From Dicyema japonicum (taxonomy: Eukaryota > Dicyemida > Rhombozoa > Dicyemidae): a DNA stretch of 64,000 bases. The stretch spans positions 2,040,923 through 2,104,922 of the forward strand of contig RDEW01000003.1 in the NCBI GenBank assembly GCA_011109175.1, read 5' to 3'. Within the stretch, counting starts at the first letter, position 1. Each line of letters opens with the position of its first letter. The position numbers and the translations under genes are program-made. Positions 37,566 to 49,575 of this stretch are shown piece by piece. The notes below the pieces were generated by a model. It had not been told where the DNA came from. It saw nothing but the letters and a program-made list of their open reading frames with translations, and did no database searches.

Positions 37566-37705
37566 GACTCGCTGTAATTCCCGAGCCGTCCAGGAAATCC
37601 GATTTATACTCAAACAGATCCCCGTGATCGCTGTTGGTCGTTTGAGCGAATTTGCTCACCATACTGAGAGAATATCCACGCAGTCATGGCTGCTGTATGG
37701 CCTCT
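37566..37705 (+). mobile_element. LINE C-terminal-domain fragment
   Basis: Reads TDPRDRCWSFERI and, after a stop, ENIHAVMAAV, matching the last motif of the domain at 18253-18760. Plus strand, strongly decayed. Confidence 0.55.
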
Positions 37706-37956
37706 CTGGGTAGTATTATTTTGAGTGTTATATTTATATTAATAAAATTAAAATCACTTACTAAACTAAGAGGACAGAGAAAATGGATGGTTTCATATAA
37801 TAAACAAAATAATGAAATCCCACAAATAACAGCAATAACTAATCAAATCCAGCAATACTATTAATTTCATCAAAAAGCTGTGATAAATCACACGTGTCAA
37901 TATCACATTGAATAAATCTGTCATATATTGCCTTATAACTAAAATATATTAAATTA

Positions 37957-40673
37957 CTACATTGATTTGTCAAAATCAAACGTGTCTTCACTATCATTAA
38001 ACGGCAGTAATAAATTATTTTCTTTAATCACGTGGTAAATCTGTTTAATAACACTCCTACCTGTTCTGAACGTCTTATAACATCTTGGGGGAAGTTCATC
38101 AGGTTGATCACCTCAAATGCCCGTGAGTCTGTGCAAACTCCGTCAACAACCTGGTGGAGATGCACCAGCTCCCCGTCCTTTACTAGACTTGACATTTGCT
38201 AGTAATTATTATCCTCATCACCTTGAATGCAACAGCAGGAGAGTCCTTAAAACGTAGGAATATCGGCATGCAGTGATGGCACGTCATAAATAGGATGGGA
38301 CAGGAGAAGGAGGCCAGGTAACGAATAGCACCTACAAAGAGGGAGACAGCACTGGCGTAATCAGTCTCACTCCCAAACTCGTCAATCACCACGAAGCTGA
38401 GTCTTCCACAGTGATTAAGTATCCGCGACAACTACAATGCTTATATTAGAGGACCCGATTCAATGATGTCATAAACTGAGAGTAAGGCTCTGAATTGCTC
38501 TGGAATGAAGACATGTGCACATGGATCGAGTCAAAAGGCTGGAACTCCATGTACTCAGCCGGCACAAAGCACCCAATGGAGGCCATATATATTATTAAGG
38601 CAATCTGGTTAAGGACAAATCTACCTGCCTTAAATAAACAGTCTTCCCACTCCCATTGACACCGCTTAATATGTTGATTGACCTGTCTATGATTGTGTCG
38701 TTCAATATAAAATTTGTTAGGTCGAACAGGGGGTGTCTAGTGAGTGAGAGTAAGACAACCTTCCACCACGTATTACCAACCTCGGAGAATCAGTAAGACC
38801 ACATATGATGGGTCTGGAGTACTTATTCTCACGAGATACATCAGCCAAGGCCAATACTAGAGTCACCAAGCCATCTACCAGTCCAACTCTGCTAGAAGGG
38901 AGGTCATTCGCATTAGAGAATGTGAGTTATTGAATATATGATCCTGCAGGTTCAGTAGAATGTCGTATTCATCGTCACATATTGTGAACTGGATGTCTCC
39001 ATAGACTTCGTCCAACATTCGCGTCCTCGGTGACTTGTAATGGGCTTCTGTCTCTGTCTCGAACTGAATTAGTAAAATGGTTACCATCAATTTAAAGTCC
39101 TCTAGCTGAGACAAGTATTTCTGATTCTCCATGGAACGAGGAATTCTTAGCAGAAACCCGACCTAAAGTGAGTATGAAGAATACCTGAGCCAAATAAATA
39201 ATGTCACATGCGGGTATGCATTCTGGTAACTCCTCAATCTCCTCCTGGGCGGTTCTATTAGTAACTTGTGACAACTGGGAGTAATTCAATTTCACTAAAT
39301 AGTGTCATATTCACTACATTGGTCCAAATAAGTAGAGTAGTTGGACCTGATAAAGAAATTTGATATCTGGTTGAGTGGATCGAGCTGGTCAACATCAATA
39401 GCTAGTTCCAATGTGTCCCACAACTTGGAAAGGGTGGCATCATATTCATCGGATGTTGAACACTTTGAGTGCCAACACTCAGAGATATTTGAACACAGGG
39501 TTAGGCCAGACATTAACTGATCACAGATATTGGTAATAAAGGAGGCTGTTCTGATAGTCTTGTACAAACTACTCCAGTCAGCCTTGGAGCACACAGATGA
39601 CTTCATTCTATTAAGAACATTCTAGAATATTCGAGAACATTACAATTGGGGAGGTTAATCCTTTCAGATTTTGTCTTAATTGTTGGGAGATTGTGTTATT
39701 ATGAGGCAGAGAGAAGAACTCAATATGATCGTATCGATATGAAAGAAATGCTGGATCATTGCTGGGTTGTCTCATCATCACTCGCAGTCGCTTACTCCCG
39801 ACAGTTGACTGACATCGGTTAAGAAGGCCTGTTTATTAAAGAACCTACCAAAAAGGCCGAACGATTCCTTGTACGCTGTTCCTGCCTTGAATGCCGATGG
39901 ATGAGTTTTCTTAGTGAAAATTCCCATCAAACTAAAAATATACCCGACTCTCAACTCGTAGGCTTCCTCGTCAATGAAAGTACAGTTGACTCTACAGTAA
40001 AGGAACTTCATACAGCGGGAACATTTTGAGTTTATAAACGGAAGGGCGTCCAGTCATGCTGTCTAAACTAATCCTCAGGTTTGACTGCAAAAAGCCCAAC
40101 AGAGCCCCGGCAGCCCTAATCTGTCACTAAGACAGAAAAGTACCATATTTACACTTTCTGTGTTAATCGTCGAGGAAATGTACAGCTTTCTGTCATCCTC
40201 GGATAAATTGTCAGACATTTTTTCAATTCTGATGTTGCAGAGCCGAGAAAAAGCCGTTTTATAATCTCAAATGAAAATAACACCAACCATATTCATGAGG
40301 ACTTACTTGGTTGACAGAGCACATGCATTCGGATGAATTTGTTGCACTATCAGCTTATTTATATGCATTTTTTACTAACAAAAATAATTTAGCGACTTTA
40401 TAATCTCTTGCCTTGTTTGTTCATTTATCCTCGAACTGAGAATTAGCTGACTGGGAGCTGTTTGCTGCAAAACTGATGTGCTATTATATGAGTACTCTGA
40501 ATCAGGTTAAAATGGTCAGATTCCTCTACCAAATCAGAAATAAAATTGATGGTCTTTGAACTCAAGTCATAAAATACTGCTCCGACTTTAGCCTGGTCGT
40601 AGCAGATGGATAATATGGTCTGCTTGGATTAAAATTACTGTACATCAAATGATGTTAAATTACTCTCCTGCAT
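37957..40673 (-). CDS. MSH5: MutS homologue 5 (meiotic crossover protein)
   Basis: MSH5 pairs with MSH4 to stabilise recombination intermediates in meiosis. Start ATG 40673 (MQESNLTSFD), stop 37957. Introns include 40623-40643, 40473-40495, 40354-40379, 40266-40287, 40121-40152, 39992-40013, 39829-39848, 39622-39643, 39163-39184, 38605-38624, 38432-38454, 38199-38221, 38041-38060 (20-32 nt). Signatures: ILSICYDQAKVGAVFYD, KTHPSAFKAGTAYKESFGLF, LLNRCQSTVGSKRLRV, WSSLYKTIRTASF, HYKSPRTRMLDEVYGD, NKYSRP, Walker A GVNGSGKTVYLRQ, FVPAEY and Walker B FVVIDEFG. The usual GKGT after Walker B reads GSET. Near 38860-38880 the exon joint is off by one base, and a 39-nt stretch near 39910-39950 may be a further intron. 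The C-terminal tail is short. Confidence 0.92.
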
Positions 40674-41656
40674 TTCTTAGTAGTTCGTGATATCTCACAG
40701 TGTTCAAACTATAAATAAATTATTTTTGCCGCCAAAATAATTAAAATTATTTCTTAAGTTTTTATTTATTTTATTTCCATAAGATAACTGAATTAAAAGT
40801 GAAATGAAATATTCAGGAAAAAAAAAAAACTGGCAAAAACTTTTATCAAATCTAAACAATTAAATATTATGAACGCATCTTCTATATTCCTCACAAAAAA
40901 TTGAAAAGTTCTCCCCCCCTCTTTGTCGAAACTAAAATTTCCCCTGGAAAGATAACTATTATTTTTAGATGCTATCAGAAACCAAAAGTCAACCTGCTGG
41001 ATGGAATATCAATATTCATCCTTATAACTTAAGTCCCTTCGCTCCAACGGCTTTAACACAGATATATTACTTGTCGATAAATCGGAACTCCATCTAGCTC
41101 ATCTGGAAGTTATCCAATATGTGATCGATCAAAGGATTCCTTCTCTTTCTTTTTATTAGCTTAATGATGATTCAGTCCGACAGGGGGAGGAAAATACTTG
41201 TGTAGGTTAAACTGGCGATAGATGGTGGCATCTAGCGTTCTCTCCAAGAGTTCTTGAAATGATTCTTAGTACTTTTTTAGATGTAAAAATAAGATAATGA
41301 AGGACTTGATTGGGTAATTGATCAAACCAAGTGTGTCCAACATTGGCTGTTCGGTAATTTCTGCAAGTTTTCCGCTTAGAAGTCAGAAGGCTATGTTGTG
41401 ATTAATATATGTATTGAAATCCCCGAGGAACGAAATCGAACCCCTTTATGATATCCGCAGACACGAGGACAGATTTCCGGTGATGTTTTGGTAGGCAAAC
41501 CCTTCAACAATAAATTGCTAGAGGTATTGACGTTGAATAAAAGGCTCGAAGGCCGTAATGAATGCAAAATGTAAATATTTAATCTCAGATACCTTAGAGA
41601 CTTATTGGTGAGGTGGTGACGTGCCTCGTTTCTTCTAAGTACAACGGTTAAGAAAA
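40674..41656. other. Intergenic stretch upstream of MSH5
   Basis: AT-rich with long A runs near 40820. No gene or element recognised; it holds the presumed MSH5 5' flank. Confidence 0.35.
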
Positions 41657-43165
41657 ATGTCTAAAAAGCAGAAGATACAAGAGAATATGCTTGCCCTAAA
41701 GCTTCTTACATTCAATGCTAGAGGAATATCTCAGCCAAGAAATACTCTCTGTGATGACCTAGAAAGATATAACGTTTCTATTGGCTGTATACAAGAGACG
41801 AAAATTAGGTACTATCTCGATGAAAACCATGGAAAATATCGACTAATATGCCTACCCAGTGACTCAAAACACTATGGTCTCGGATTCGCCATTCACAGAA
41901 AACTATCATCTGACATCAGTCGCATTTGGCGGGTGAATGGACAGGATCTGCGAAATACATATTCGTCTGAACAACCAGTGTTCCCCTAAAAATACACTAA
42001 CAATTATAAATGTATATGCGCCACACTGTGGAAGAGTGGCAAAAACATAACATTAAAAACAATAATAATGAAAATACAAGAAATGGTTACGCAACGGAAA
42101 AACTGATCTCTCATCCAGATACAGTCAAAAATTACCAAAAATACATCTGCTCTCATCTGAAGGACCTAACAGTAGGAATTTCTTGGGATCGCACAAAGAA
42201 TATAATAAACGAAGCAGCAAGCCAGTACCTCGGCACGCGGGAGATGGCCAGTATGGGTCGGACGATACATACAGGAAAGCAAAGACCTTTGAAAAAACCA
42301 ATTACAATTTTGGAAGTAAAAACAGCATGTCAAAAACTAAAAAATAACAGAAGCCCCGGACCAGATACGATAAACCCAGAATTACTTAAATACGGCCCTG
42401 ACTCCCTTTTTGAAATAATCGCTACACTACTAAATGAATTTTTTCAACAAATTCAACTTTACCCCTGGGAACGGGATTACTAATACCTATACAAAAACCC
42501 AATAGACCCAAAGGACCGGTTGAAAACTTACGACCAATTATATTATCAAATTCTCTACGGAAAGTCTTAGCTAACCATGACAAACGCGGCATTACACAGG
42601 CTGAAAAACCTATGGCTAAAACGGAAAAAGAATAACATAAAACAAAGGATACTGTTATACGGCATCTTTATCAAACCAATCCTCCTATACAACTCTGGGA
42701 CCTGGGCCCCCTAAAAGGAGGAATTGAAGAGGCTAGACTCGTTTCACAAAAATCACTTAAGAAACATACCTGGAATGTCCTGGCCATCTAAGATCTAGCG
42801 GAAAGTACTGTACAATAAGTGTGACTTTACACAATTAAATCTCGAGATCATTACCTCTTGTTGGAAACTTTTTGGACACGTCCTGAGGTTGGATACGACT
42901 CCCCCCCCCCCAAATATCGCATTGGAAGATTTCTACTCCTCCAATGTAAAACGCTTCGTGGAAGACCGAGAATAACCTTCCCGGCCGTTTTACAAAACGA
43001 TCTGAAAGCCGTGAAGAAAACATTGGCATCAGGTGACGACCTGAACACACTGAGGGATCTGCCTAAGAACAGAAGAGTTTGGAGCAATCTAACTCTTTCT
43101 CTTATATTTTTTGCTGCACGTGCTATAAATATTATGGCTCTCGTGAAAGTGCTAATGCCTTAGAG
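41657..43165 (+). mobile_element. LINE with two internal deletions
   Basis: Starts MSKKQKIQENMLALKLLTFN and continues as an AP endonuclease (NARGISQPRNTL, IGCIQETKIRYY, GLGFAIHRKLS), then NVYAPHCGRV-like sequence in a shifted frame at 42000-42040. It jumps to the start of a reverse transcriptase (ACQKLKNNRSPGPDTINPEL, IPIQKPNRPKGPVENLRPII), then to the C-terminal region RGRPRITFPAVLQNDLK and LPKNRRVWSNLT. The palm with YADD is missing. So both the endonuclease end and the reverse transcriptase core are deleted. A run of ten C lies at about 42901-42910. Confidence 0.78.
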
Positions 43166-43199
43166 ACTGAGGATGAAGTAGACATCCCCACCAAACAGA

Positions 43200-43511
43200 G
43201 CAATGGAAAGCTACTATGTCTGTCAAGAGGGCCGTTTCGTTAAAGGCCGAATATAACTTTGCCTGTCGTCCTATAAAAGGACTTGAAAAAATGAATTGGA
43301 ATTTACAGACAACTTGAACTCATTGAGAGCCCTGGATAACAATAGAGGTGTGTGGAATCGACTGAATTGTTTCTTTTGCTGCGCATGTGAGGCTATAAGT
43401 GTTATGGCTCTCTTGAATGTGCTTAGTAATACATTAGGAACCATCTCTTTAGGATTCTGGAGAAGGAACATAGGACGGAAATTTGACGGTAAGAGCACGA
43501 TTCATCGATAG
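43200..43511 (+). mobile_element. Second LINE 3'-end fragment
   Basis: Reads LNSLRALDNNRGVWNRLN and MALLNVLSNT, parallel to LNTLRDLPKNRRVWSNLT and MALVKVLMP at the end of the preceding LINE (43030-43165). It is a diverged 3'-end fragment of the same family, in the same orientation. Confidence 0.6.
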
Positions 43512-44519
43512 GTTGTTCAGTTTGCGAGTTGGTCAATATATGATTTTTCCATGTTTCTAGAATAACATTAGTTCGATCGTATGCTGAATATGGGAGTCAT
43601 TAATTATAGTTTCTGAGAACCGATGTGCTTCAGCTCCGTGATGCTGTTCGGGTGTTTGTGACTCATGCCAAGTAAGCACGATCCAGTCATCTGATCTTTA
43701 CGGTTTATAATAATACGCAGAGCCATATTACCAATAGCTCCTCCCAGGCAGGACATACACTTTATTTTAAATAAAAAACAGTTGTGATAACTAATCGATG
43801 AGGGAGAACCAAGAAATACTCTTCACTTCTTTTTTTCTTTTTGTTGGGTGGATTTCTTTGTAGACGACCCGGTTCCGCAGTGAGATGTTCACTGATGACG
43901 GCGTCACTCAGAGTACTAAAAATGATTGACCTGACTACAGGATAATTTTAGAGAACTTGGAAGAACGTCGTAACGACTTACAACCTTGACGTTAACTAAG
44001 ATCATACACCTCAGTTTTTGGTGCTCACAGGGACTATCATCGGATACGTTAGGATTATAACAGACAATCTTCCTAGTTCTTTCAACTTTAGGCTAGACAA
44101 GATCCTACGCTATCAGACACTTCCTCTGTTCTGAACATCAGGTTTCCAGTGTCACTCAAGTCCGTTACCCCATCATCTTCAAGAGAAGAAGGAAAGCTTT
44201 CATTCCTCATAAAGCAAACAGATATTTCGTGCAATAAGGACTTCACCACCTGAACCTTTTTGTCAATTAACCACGTGGCTACATTATTAGAATTTTTCTA
44301 TAAATTATATATCGATACCACATATAAACTAACTTTTATGCCGATCAAATTACGATAGCAGTTCTCTAAATTACGTTATTATTGCCTTATAGTGGGCATA
44401 ACCTCCCGTTCTCTGATCTTCTAAACTAAATGGTGGACTAAGAAAAATTGGATACACGAAAATTGACTTAAGTGATCTCTTACACCCCTATTCACCTTAA
44501 ACAAGATTATGTCAAACAA
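43512..44519. other. Intergenic stretch, no recognised gene
   Basis: No motif recognised. The word gattctggagaaggaacatag near its start still belongs to LINE-like sequence; the remainder is unassigned. Confidence 0.3.
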
Positions 44520-44885
44520 GTCAATTGATGCGGATGGGAAAACATTACCATTAAAGAAGTGACAAAAATCCTGGGAGTGATGTTCGATATAAAAATGTTT
44601 TTCTTGTGGTATGTTGGAAATGTACCAAAAAAATGTGAGAAAAAATCAACCTGAAAAGCCTATGGAAAATTGGGGAACCACCTCGTTCTAAAGGCGGCTA
44701 CAAAAAATGGCTTTTGGAGTGATATTGAAGTAGTCTACGGACAAAAAGAACATTATGTCGACATCCTAATCAGAATGAATAACAGAGGAGTCTGATACAA
44801 CGTAATCAGAAGAGAACTTGACTCAAGTGATCTTTTATAAGATCGAGGGAGGAACAGCTAGCCAAGATGAGAGCATGAATGAAAT
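44520..44885 (+). mobile_element. LINE relic after the reverse transcriptase palm
   Basis: Contains KEVTKILGVMFDIKMFF, which corresponds to the K-x-LGV-x-FD motif following the palm in LINE reverse transcriptases, and then shifted-frame remains. No other domain is seen. Confidence 0.5.
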
Positions 44886-45609
44886 CTGTGGAATCATGAC
44901 GGCGTCACTAGTCAAGCCAAAGCATTGTAGATACGTGGAACCTTCAGCCGGAATGTACAGCAGCGAGATTCGAACTAGGGACCAAGAATGAAGTGATGTA
45001 CGGAAATGGATGAGTGTGGACCTACTTCTCCTCCTCTCTTCGAAAGCAGAGCCTGCAATGTACTATCAGAGGATCTCACATTACAAAGGTGGTTCCTCTT
45101 TGTAAATCAAAGAACAGAAACCGAAAGAATCACCAAATCTACAGTGGAATAAATGAATTCCAGAGACACCCTGAAAACATGGTTCCACTGGGTGATAGTG
45201 AAGACTTATCAAGATGAAAAATACCGGCAACAAAAGGATAAAATCCAAAACATGTGAGGCTGTATGCGAGCTCCTGCATATTGACACTCTTCTTTATAAA
45301 AAAACGTAATATGAGTGTCAAGCGACTTTAGCCTTCTGGAAATGGAACCAAGATCCCTTTCCTTTAAGGAGAAGCTTGGTTCACCAACACCGAAGGGAAC
45401 GCCAAGAAAGGTTAAATTCGACATCGGTCGATGGTAGGGCTTGCCAACCGACTTCTACCCAGAAAAATATTATCAACTACAGGTAATTTTTGAAGATAAG
45501 TACCAGATACTTTTGTGCGTGTTTGAATCAAAGCAAAATTCAGCTTTTCTCAAATTTATTTTATTTTAACCCAGAAATCACGAGAAAGAGGATAAAAGTT
45601 TTCGTCTAA
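44886..45609. other. Unassigned stretch between LINE relics
   Basis: Short open frames on both strands (45014-45217 plus, 45209-45424 minus) without recognisable motifs. Probably transposon debris. Confidence 0.3.
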
Positions 45610-46620
45610 TTAAGTGATCCCTGTGTCCGTACCAGTCCTTTTTTTGCGGTTAGTTTTAGAGTCCTGGATTAATCTCCACAGCTGGGAAGGTTTCTTCTTA
45701 TATCTTGGGCAGGAGTCTATATATAGTTTGATGTCCGGCCCGAGGGAATGGTCAGGGGACTTTACCATCTTGAGGAAGTCCCGATGACGTTCCGTAAAGT
45801 ATTCCATGATTGAGGCGACGTTTAGTGTTCTCCGTTTTATTGAGAATTAAGCCTTTCTTTTTTGAGTCGTACCATCCCTCAAAACCCTATAACATTCCAG
45901 GAAGTTATACGGAATGAAAGCATAAACAAAGGTCTCCGACTCGAGCTTTAAGGAGGCTAAGGTATATCATAGTTTTCTTGCGAGGTATGTCTTGTAATGA
46001 GTTCCTTAGGTTAGCCAGCCTCCTAGTTACTTTTACCAGGTTGGACTTCTCATGTTCTACGGAAAGTTTTCATCTACCATCTTCAATCTGGTCCATGTAT
46101 GTCTTTTACCGATTCTCAGATACCAAAAGGTTTAAAGAGACATCATAAATTATGACGTCGTCAGCGTATATCAAGACTTCTGTAAGTGGGTTTTCTGGGG
46201 AAGGCAATTCACTCATTACAAAGTTGAATTATAGGCCTGAGCACTGATCCATGAAGGACACTTCTCAGGCATAGCTTAAAAAATTGACAGTCGACCATCT
46301 GCCTGAGAGCAGACTTTTCTCAATGTCCATCTCTCAAAGCTTTGGATATGTCAAGGCAAACTGCGATCAAACACCCAGATTTCCAAGATTTACGTATCAC
46401 AGGGATTCCAATGGGAAGAAATATGACACAACCTGATTCTCCACATAAAGAGATACCCCAAATATTCATAGAAAGATTGGGCTGTTTCCTTGAACAAGCG
46501 AATACCGATTTTGTTCCTTTTAAGAGCATTGTCTTTAATGTATTTTATTGCACTTTTAGCTTCTCCCGCATTATAGGACTCGACTTAATAGTAAAGAATT
46601 GGAGAGTTTTTTCAGACTTT
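45610..46620 (-). mobile_element. Decayed LINE reverse transcriptase
   Basis: On the minus strand: AVCLDISKAL (motif A, normally DISKAFD), LHGSVLRPI in a shifted frame, then TEVLIYADDVIIYDVSLNLL with an intact YADD near 46160, and a tail with FLKMVKSPDHSLGPDIKLYI. Several frameshifts and stops separate these. Family not assigned. Confidence 0.65.
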
Positions 46621-46925
46621 TATTTTAGTGAACAACTCAAATATTCTTAACTTTTTTTAATCTGCATATTTCTTGATGATTGTTATTATTTCCATCTCTA
46701 CCATCTCTAGAAGCATACAGTCGAAAGAGACGTCCGAAACCTTTTGGCCCTCTTTTTTGAAGAGGCGGAAGTTCTACAAGCATCCTGAAAAATGATCTTC
46801 AGGCTTCTCACTCTTGGATTTAGTCTGCAAAACAAAAATGTACCCATTGCGGTTCCAGACGTCGTGTTCTTTTCGATATAAATATCAACCAGTTTGTTAT
46901 CAGCATTTAACAACTCCAGTCCGGG

Positions 46926-47315
46926 TCACGGCTAATTCGTCTAAAAAAAATTTGTCTAAAACAATCGTCCAATTAACAATTCGTCTAAATCGTCATGTTT
47001 GGAAATTTATCGAGTGTCTAAAAAAACAAAATTTGAATGAATCATTATTCAAACAATTTGTAGCTGGAAGAGAGGTACAATCCCCAAAAAAGTGTTTTCG
47101 CGTAAGTGCTTCACGCATAAAAAGAATTGTTGAATTTTAGATTTGACAATATAAATAAATATAACTCACAATATTTCTTTTAAATTTTTTTTTAAAATAG
47201 GAAATCTTGAATAAATTGATTTAATTGTTGTTAGAGAGACATGACGAATTGTTAATTAGACGAATTGATATTAGACAATAGACGAATTGTTTTAGATGAT
47301 TTTTCTGGTTACCCT
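46926..47315 (+). mobile_element. Deleted MULE-type DNA transposon
   Basis: A 390-bp block is bounded by the direct repeat CCAGTCCGG (46917-46925 and 47316-47324), a 9-bp target duplication as made by Mutator-like elements. Its ends are inverted: gtcacggctaattcgtctaa on the left, and agggtaaccag...atctaaaa on the reverse complement of the right. The interior encodes WKFIECLKKQNLNESLFKQF and RIKRIVEF, the C-terminal region of MULE transposases. The catalytic domain is deleted. Confidence 0.75.
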
Positions 47316-47636
47316 CCAGTCCGGAACTGAACCTTTCATCAGAATAGAAGTAATGGCAATATTCCCTATGTTTATGTGATTGGAAAAATGGCGGACATTT
47401 TTGCGTCAAAATTCGAGTACATTTGGGCTGAAAAATCAAAGTGTATGGGAGAGTTTAGATTTTCCTAACACTTTCGACGGCCTCAGTTTCAATCCACATG
47501 ACAGGTCGAAGCACCTTCTTATCCATGTCTCCTGTGTTTATTTCTTACAAAATAGCCTTTGCTGACAAGAAACCACCGTAGCAAGTCAAATTACTGTCCT
47601 GCAGTCAATGTCCTCCCCTTAACCAAGCAAGATATT

Positions 47637-49015
47637 ATGTCACATGGGCCAAGCGATACCTATGGGCTGCCTGTTACATTAACCTTGAACCAAGATTGAC
47701 TTCAATTAATTTTATAAATGATTTATTAACCACAAAAAATTAAATTTAAGTAACTTTTTTTAGTCTACTCATTAATACAGTCGATATTTCTTCTTTCGAT
47801 TTTTTGTCTATCAAATTAAATTATTTAAAACTACCTTCACGCGATTATTCGATAAAATATTAATTATTTCTGCAACTGGATAATACTGAGACTCAAACTT
47901 ATCCAGTCGCAATGAGGGATTTGTTCCAAAGTCTTTTTTAGCCCGAACCTATTAATGTTTTTAATTCATACTTTATCTCCCATGTTAAAAGTATATTTAC
48001 TGTTATGAACATTCATTTTCATAGCTTTGTAATAATTAGAATTTTCTTCAATCGATTTAATTTCGAAATTGAATCTCTTCGTATTCGGACACAAATTATC
48101 TGACTGGTAATTATCTAGATATAAATTTTTTAAATCAAACTACGTGAATTTTCAATAGATTCTTGAACAATTAACCAAATCGTCAATTTGTTCTGGAATC
48201 GCACACTCATCACTTAAATTATCTAAGTCATAATGTGATATAAGTATAACCATTAATTATTGAATTTATTCCCTTAATTCCCTCGATATCGTTCTACTAT
48301 ATATGTCAATGACCGTTAAAATCCATTTGAAATTTTCATTTAATGGTTGAAAATTAGATCTACCTGAAAACGTTCATTTGGGGAAGAAGCAAACACATGG
48401 TGATTTATATCTCCAATTATAAAAAATCACAAACTTTTAAAGGACGCGAAAATTTGCAGACTTCAAAATTTCGAATGACTTTTCTGATAATCTCATTCTT
48501 TACAGTGAAGTATCTGTCGACATTCATACTCAATTTTATTGACTCCTCCGTGTGAAAAATCGTGCAACGATTTCGCAACATGCTCCATTTCGGTTTCATT
48601 ATCCAGGGATATGACTAACTTGAAATCAGTTGATTTAAGATAGTCTAAAATTATTGCAAATTAACAAAACCTGTCATTGATAATGAAAAAATTCTCTATC
48701 TTCTTTACAAGACTATATTTTCAGTGCCTCAGAAGATTTTCGGGAAATTTATCATGCAAAGCATCTTTTAAAGTTTGATATTCTTTCACAAAACCCCTGT
48801 AAGAAGACATTGCAACAAAATAATCTTCCATGCTATAAATCACGCTAGAAATCTAGGTTTACCGCTATAAAAAATAAAATCTTTATAATCATAACATTTA
48901 TGAATAAAAAACTAATTTAACAGGATTAAATCACGATATAAATCGGATATACAAAATTAAATGTCAAAAAAATGTAACAGGCTGCCCATGCATTACGCGC
49001 CGCCCATGTGACATA
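47637..49015 (-). mobile_element. Ginger-like DNA transposon with integrase-type transposase, decayed
   Basis: About 50-bp terminal inverted repeats: left TGTCACATGGGC ... GGGCTGCCTGTTACATT, right the reverse complement of the same words (aatgtaacaggctgccc ... gcccatgtgaca). Inside, the minus strand encodes an H2C2-type zinc region (HGGVNKIEYECRQ, RYFTVKNEIIRKVIRN) and retroviral-type integrase core motifs NERFQVDLIFN and WILTVIDIYSR with two catalytic Asp. Integrase core plus terminal inverted repeats rather than LTRs fits Ginger/TDD elements. Stops and frameshifts are frequent. A clear target duplication could not be set. Confidence 0.7.
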
Positions 49016-49575
49016 TTTTGCTATTCATCACAAATTAAGCAACTTACATTTCCTTGCAAAAATTTGAAATGTTCCCAAATTTTTGGCATCAGAAACATCT
49101 GGTTACATGTTTCCTATACCATTCAAAAATGAATTCTCTGGAAGCCGAGCAGCATGCCCATCCTCAAAAGTGACGTGGCTTCCGCTCTTGATTTCAGAGT
49201 TAATTTTCCTTTGAGGCTCACCAGTCATTCGTGAAACGTTGGAAAGAGAAACCAAGTTGTAGAGTTTATGCTATGTAAGTATCCAAGTCATCATCTGAGA
49301 CCCAAGAAGGATTTCCATAGCAACTGCGGAAGGATATAGGATGGATGTGGAAAACATGTGCATCAATATCGAATAGAGCGTTCAAACCAAAGTCACCGAC
49401 ACAGTTCTCATATCCTTTTTTGAGGCAAAATCAAGCGTAAATATGCCTGATTTGCTTAGTGTACTTTCCAGTCGCTGAGTCGTATAAAATGGTAATAATT
49501 AAGCAAGTCAACAAATAAAGCCGATAAAAATAATCTCACCAAGGTTAGCAAATTAGTAAATAGAGTAATACCATT
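49016..49575. other. Intergenic stretch downstream of DHCR24
   Basis: No gene or element recognised. Confidence 0.35.

Noticed and set aside
44925-44985. A T-arm-like word (reverse complement of gattcgaac) suggesting a tRNA on the minus strand
   Set aside because: The stems around it do not pair and no D-arm or anticodon arm could be drawn.
47637-49015. LTR retrotransposon explanation for the integrase motifs
   Set aside because: The ends are inverted, not direct, and no gag, protease or reverse transcriptase is present.
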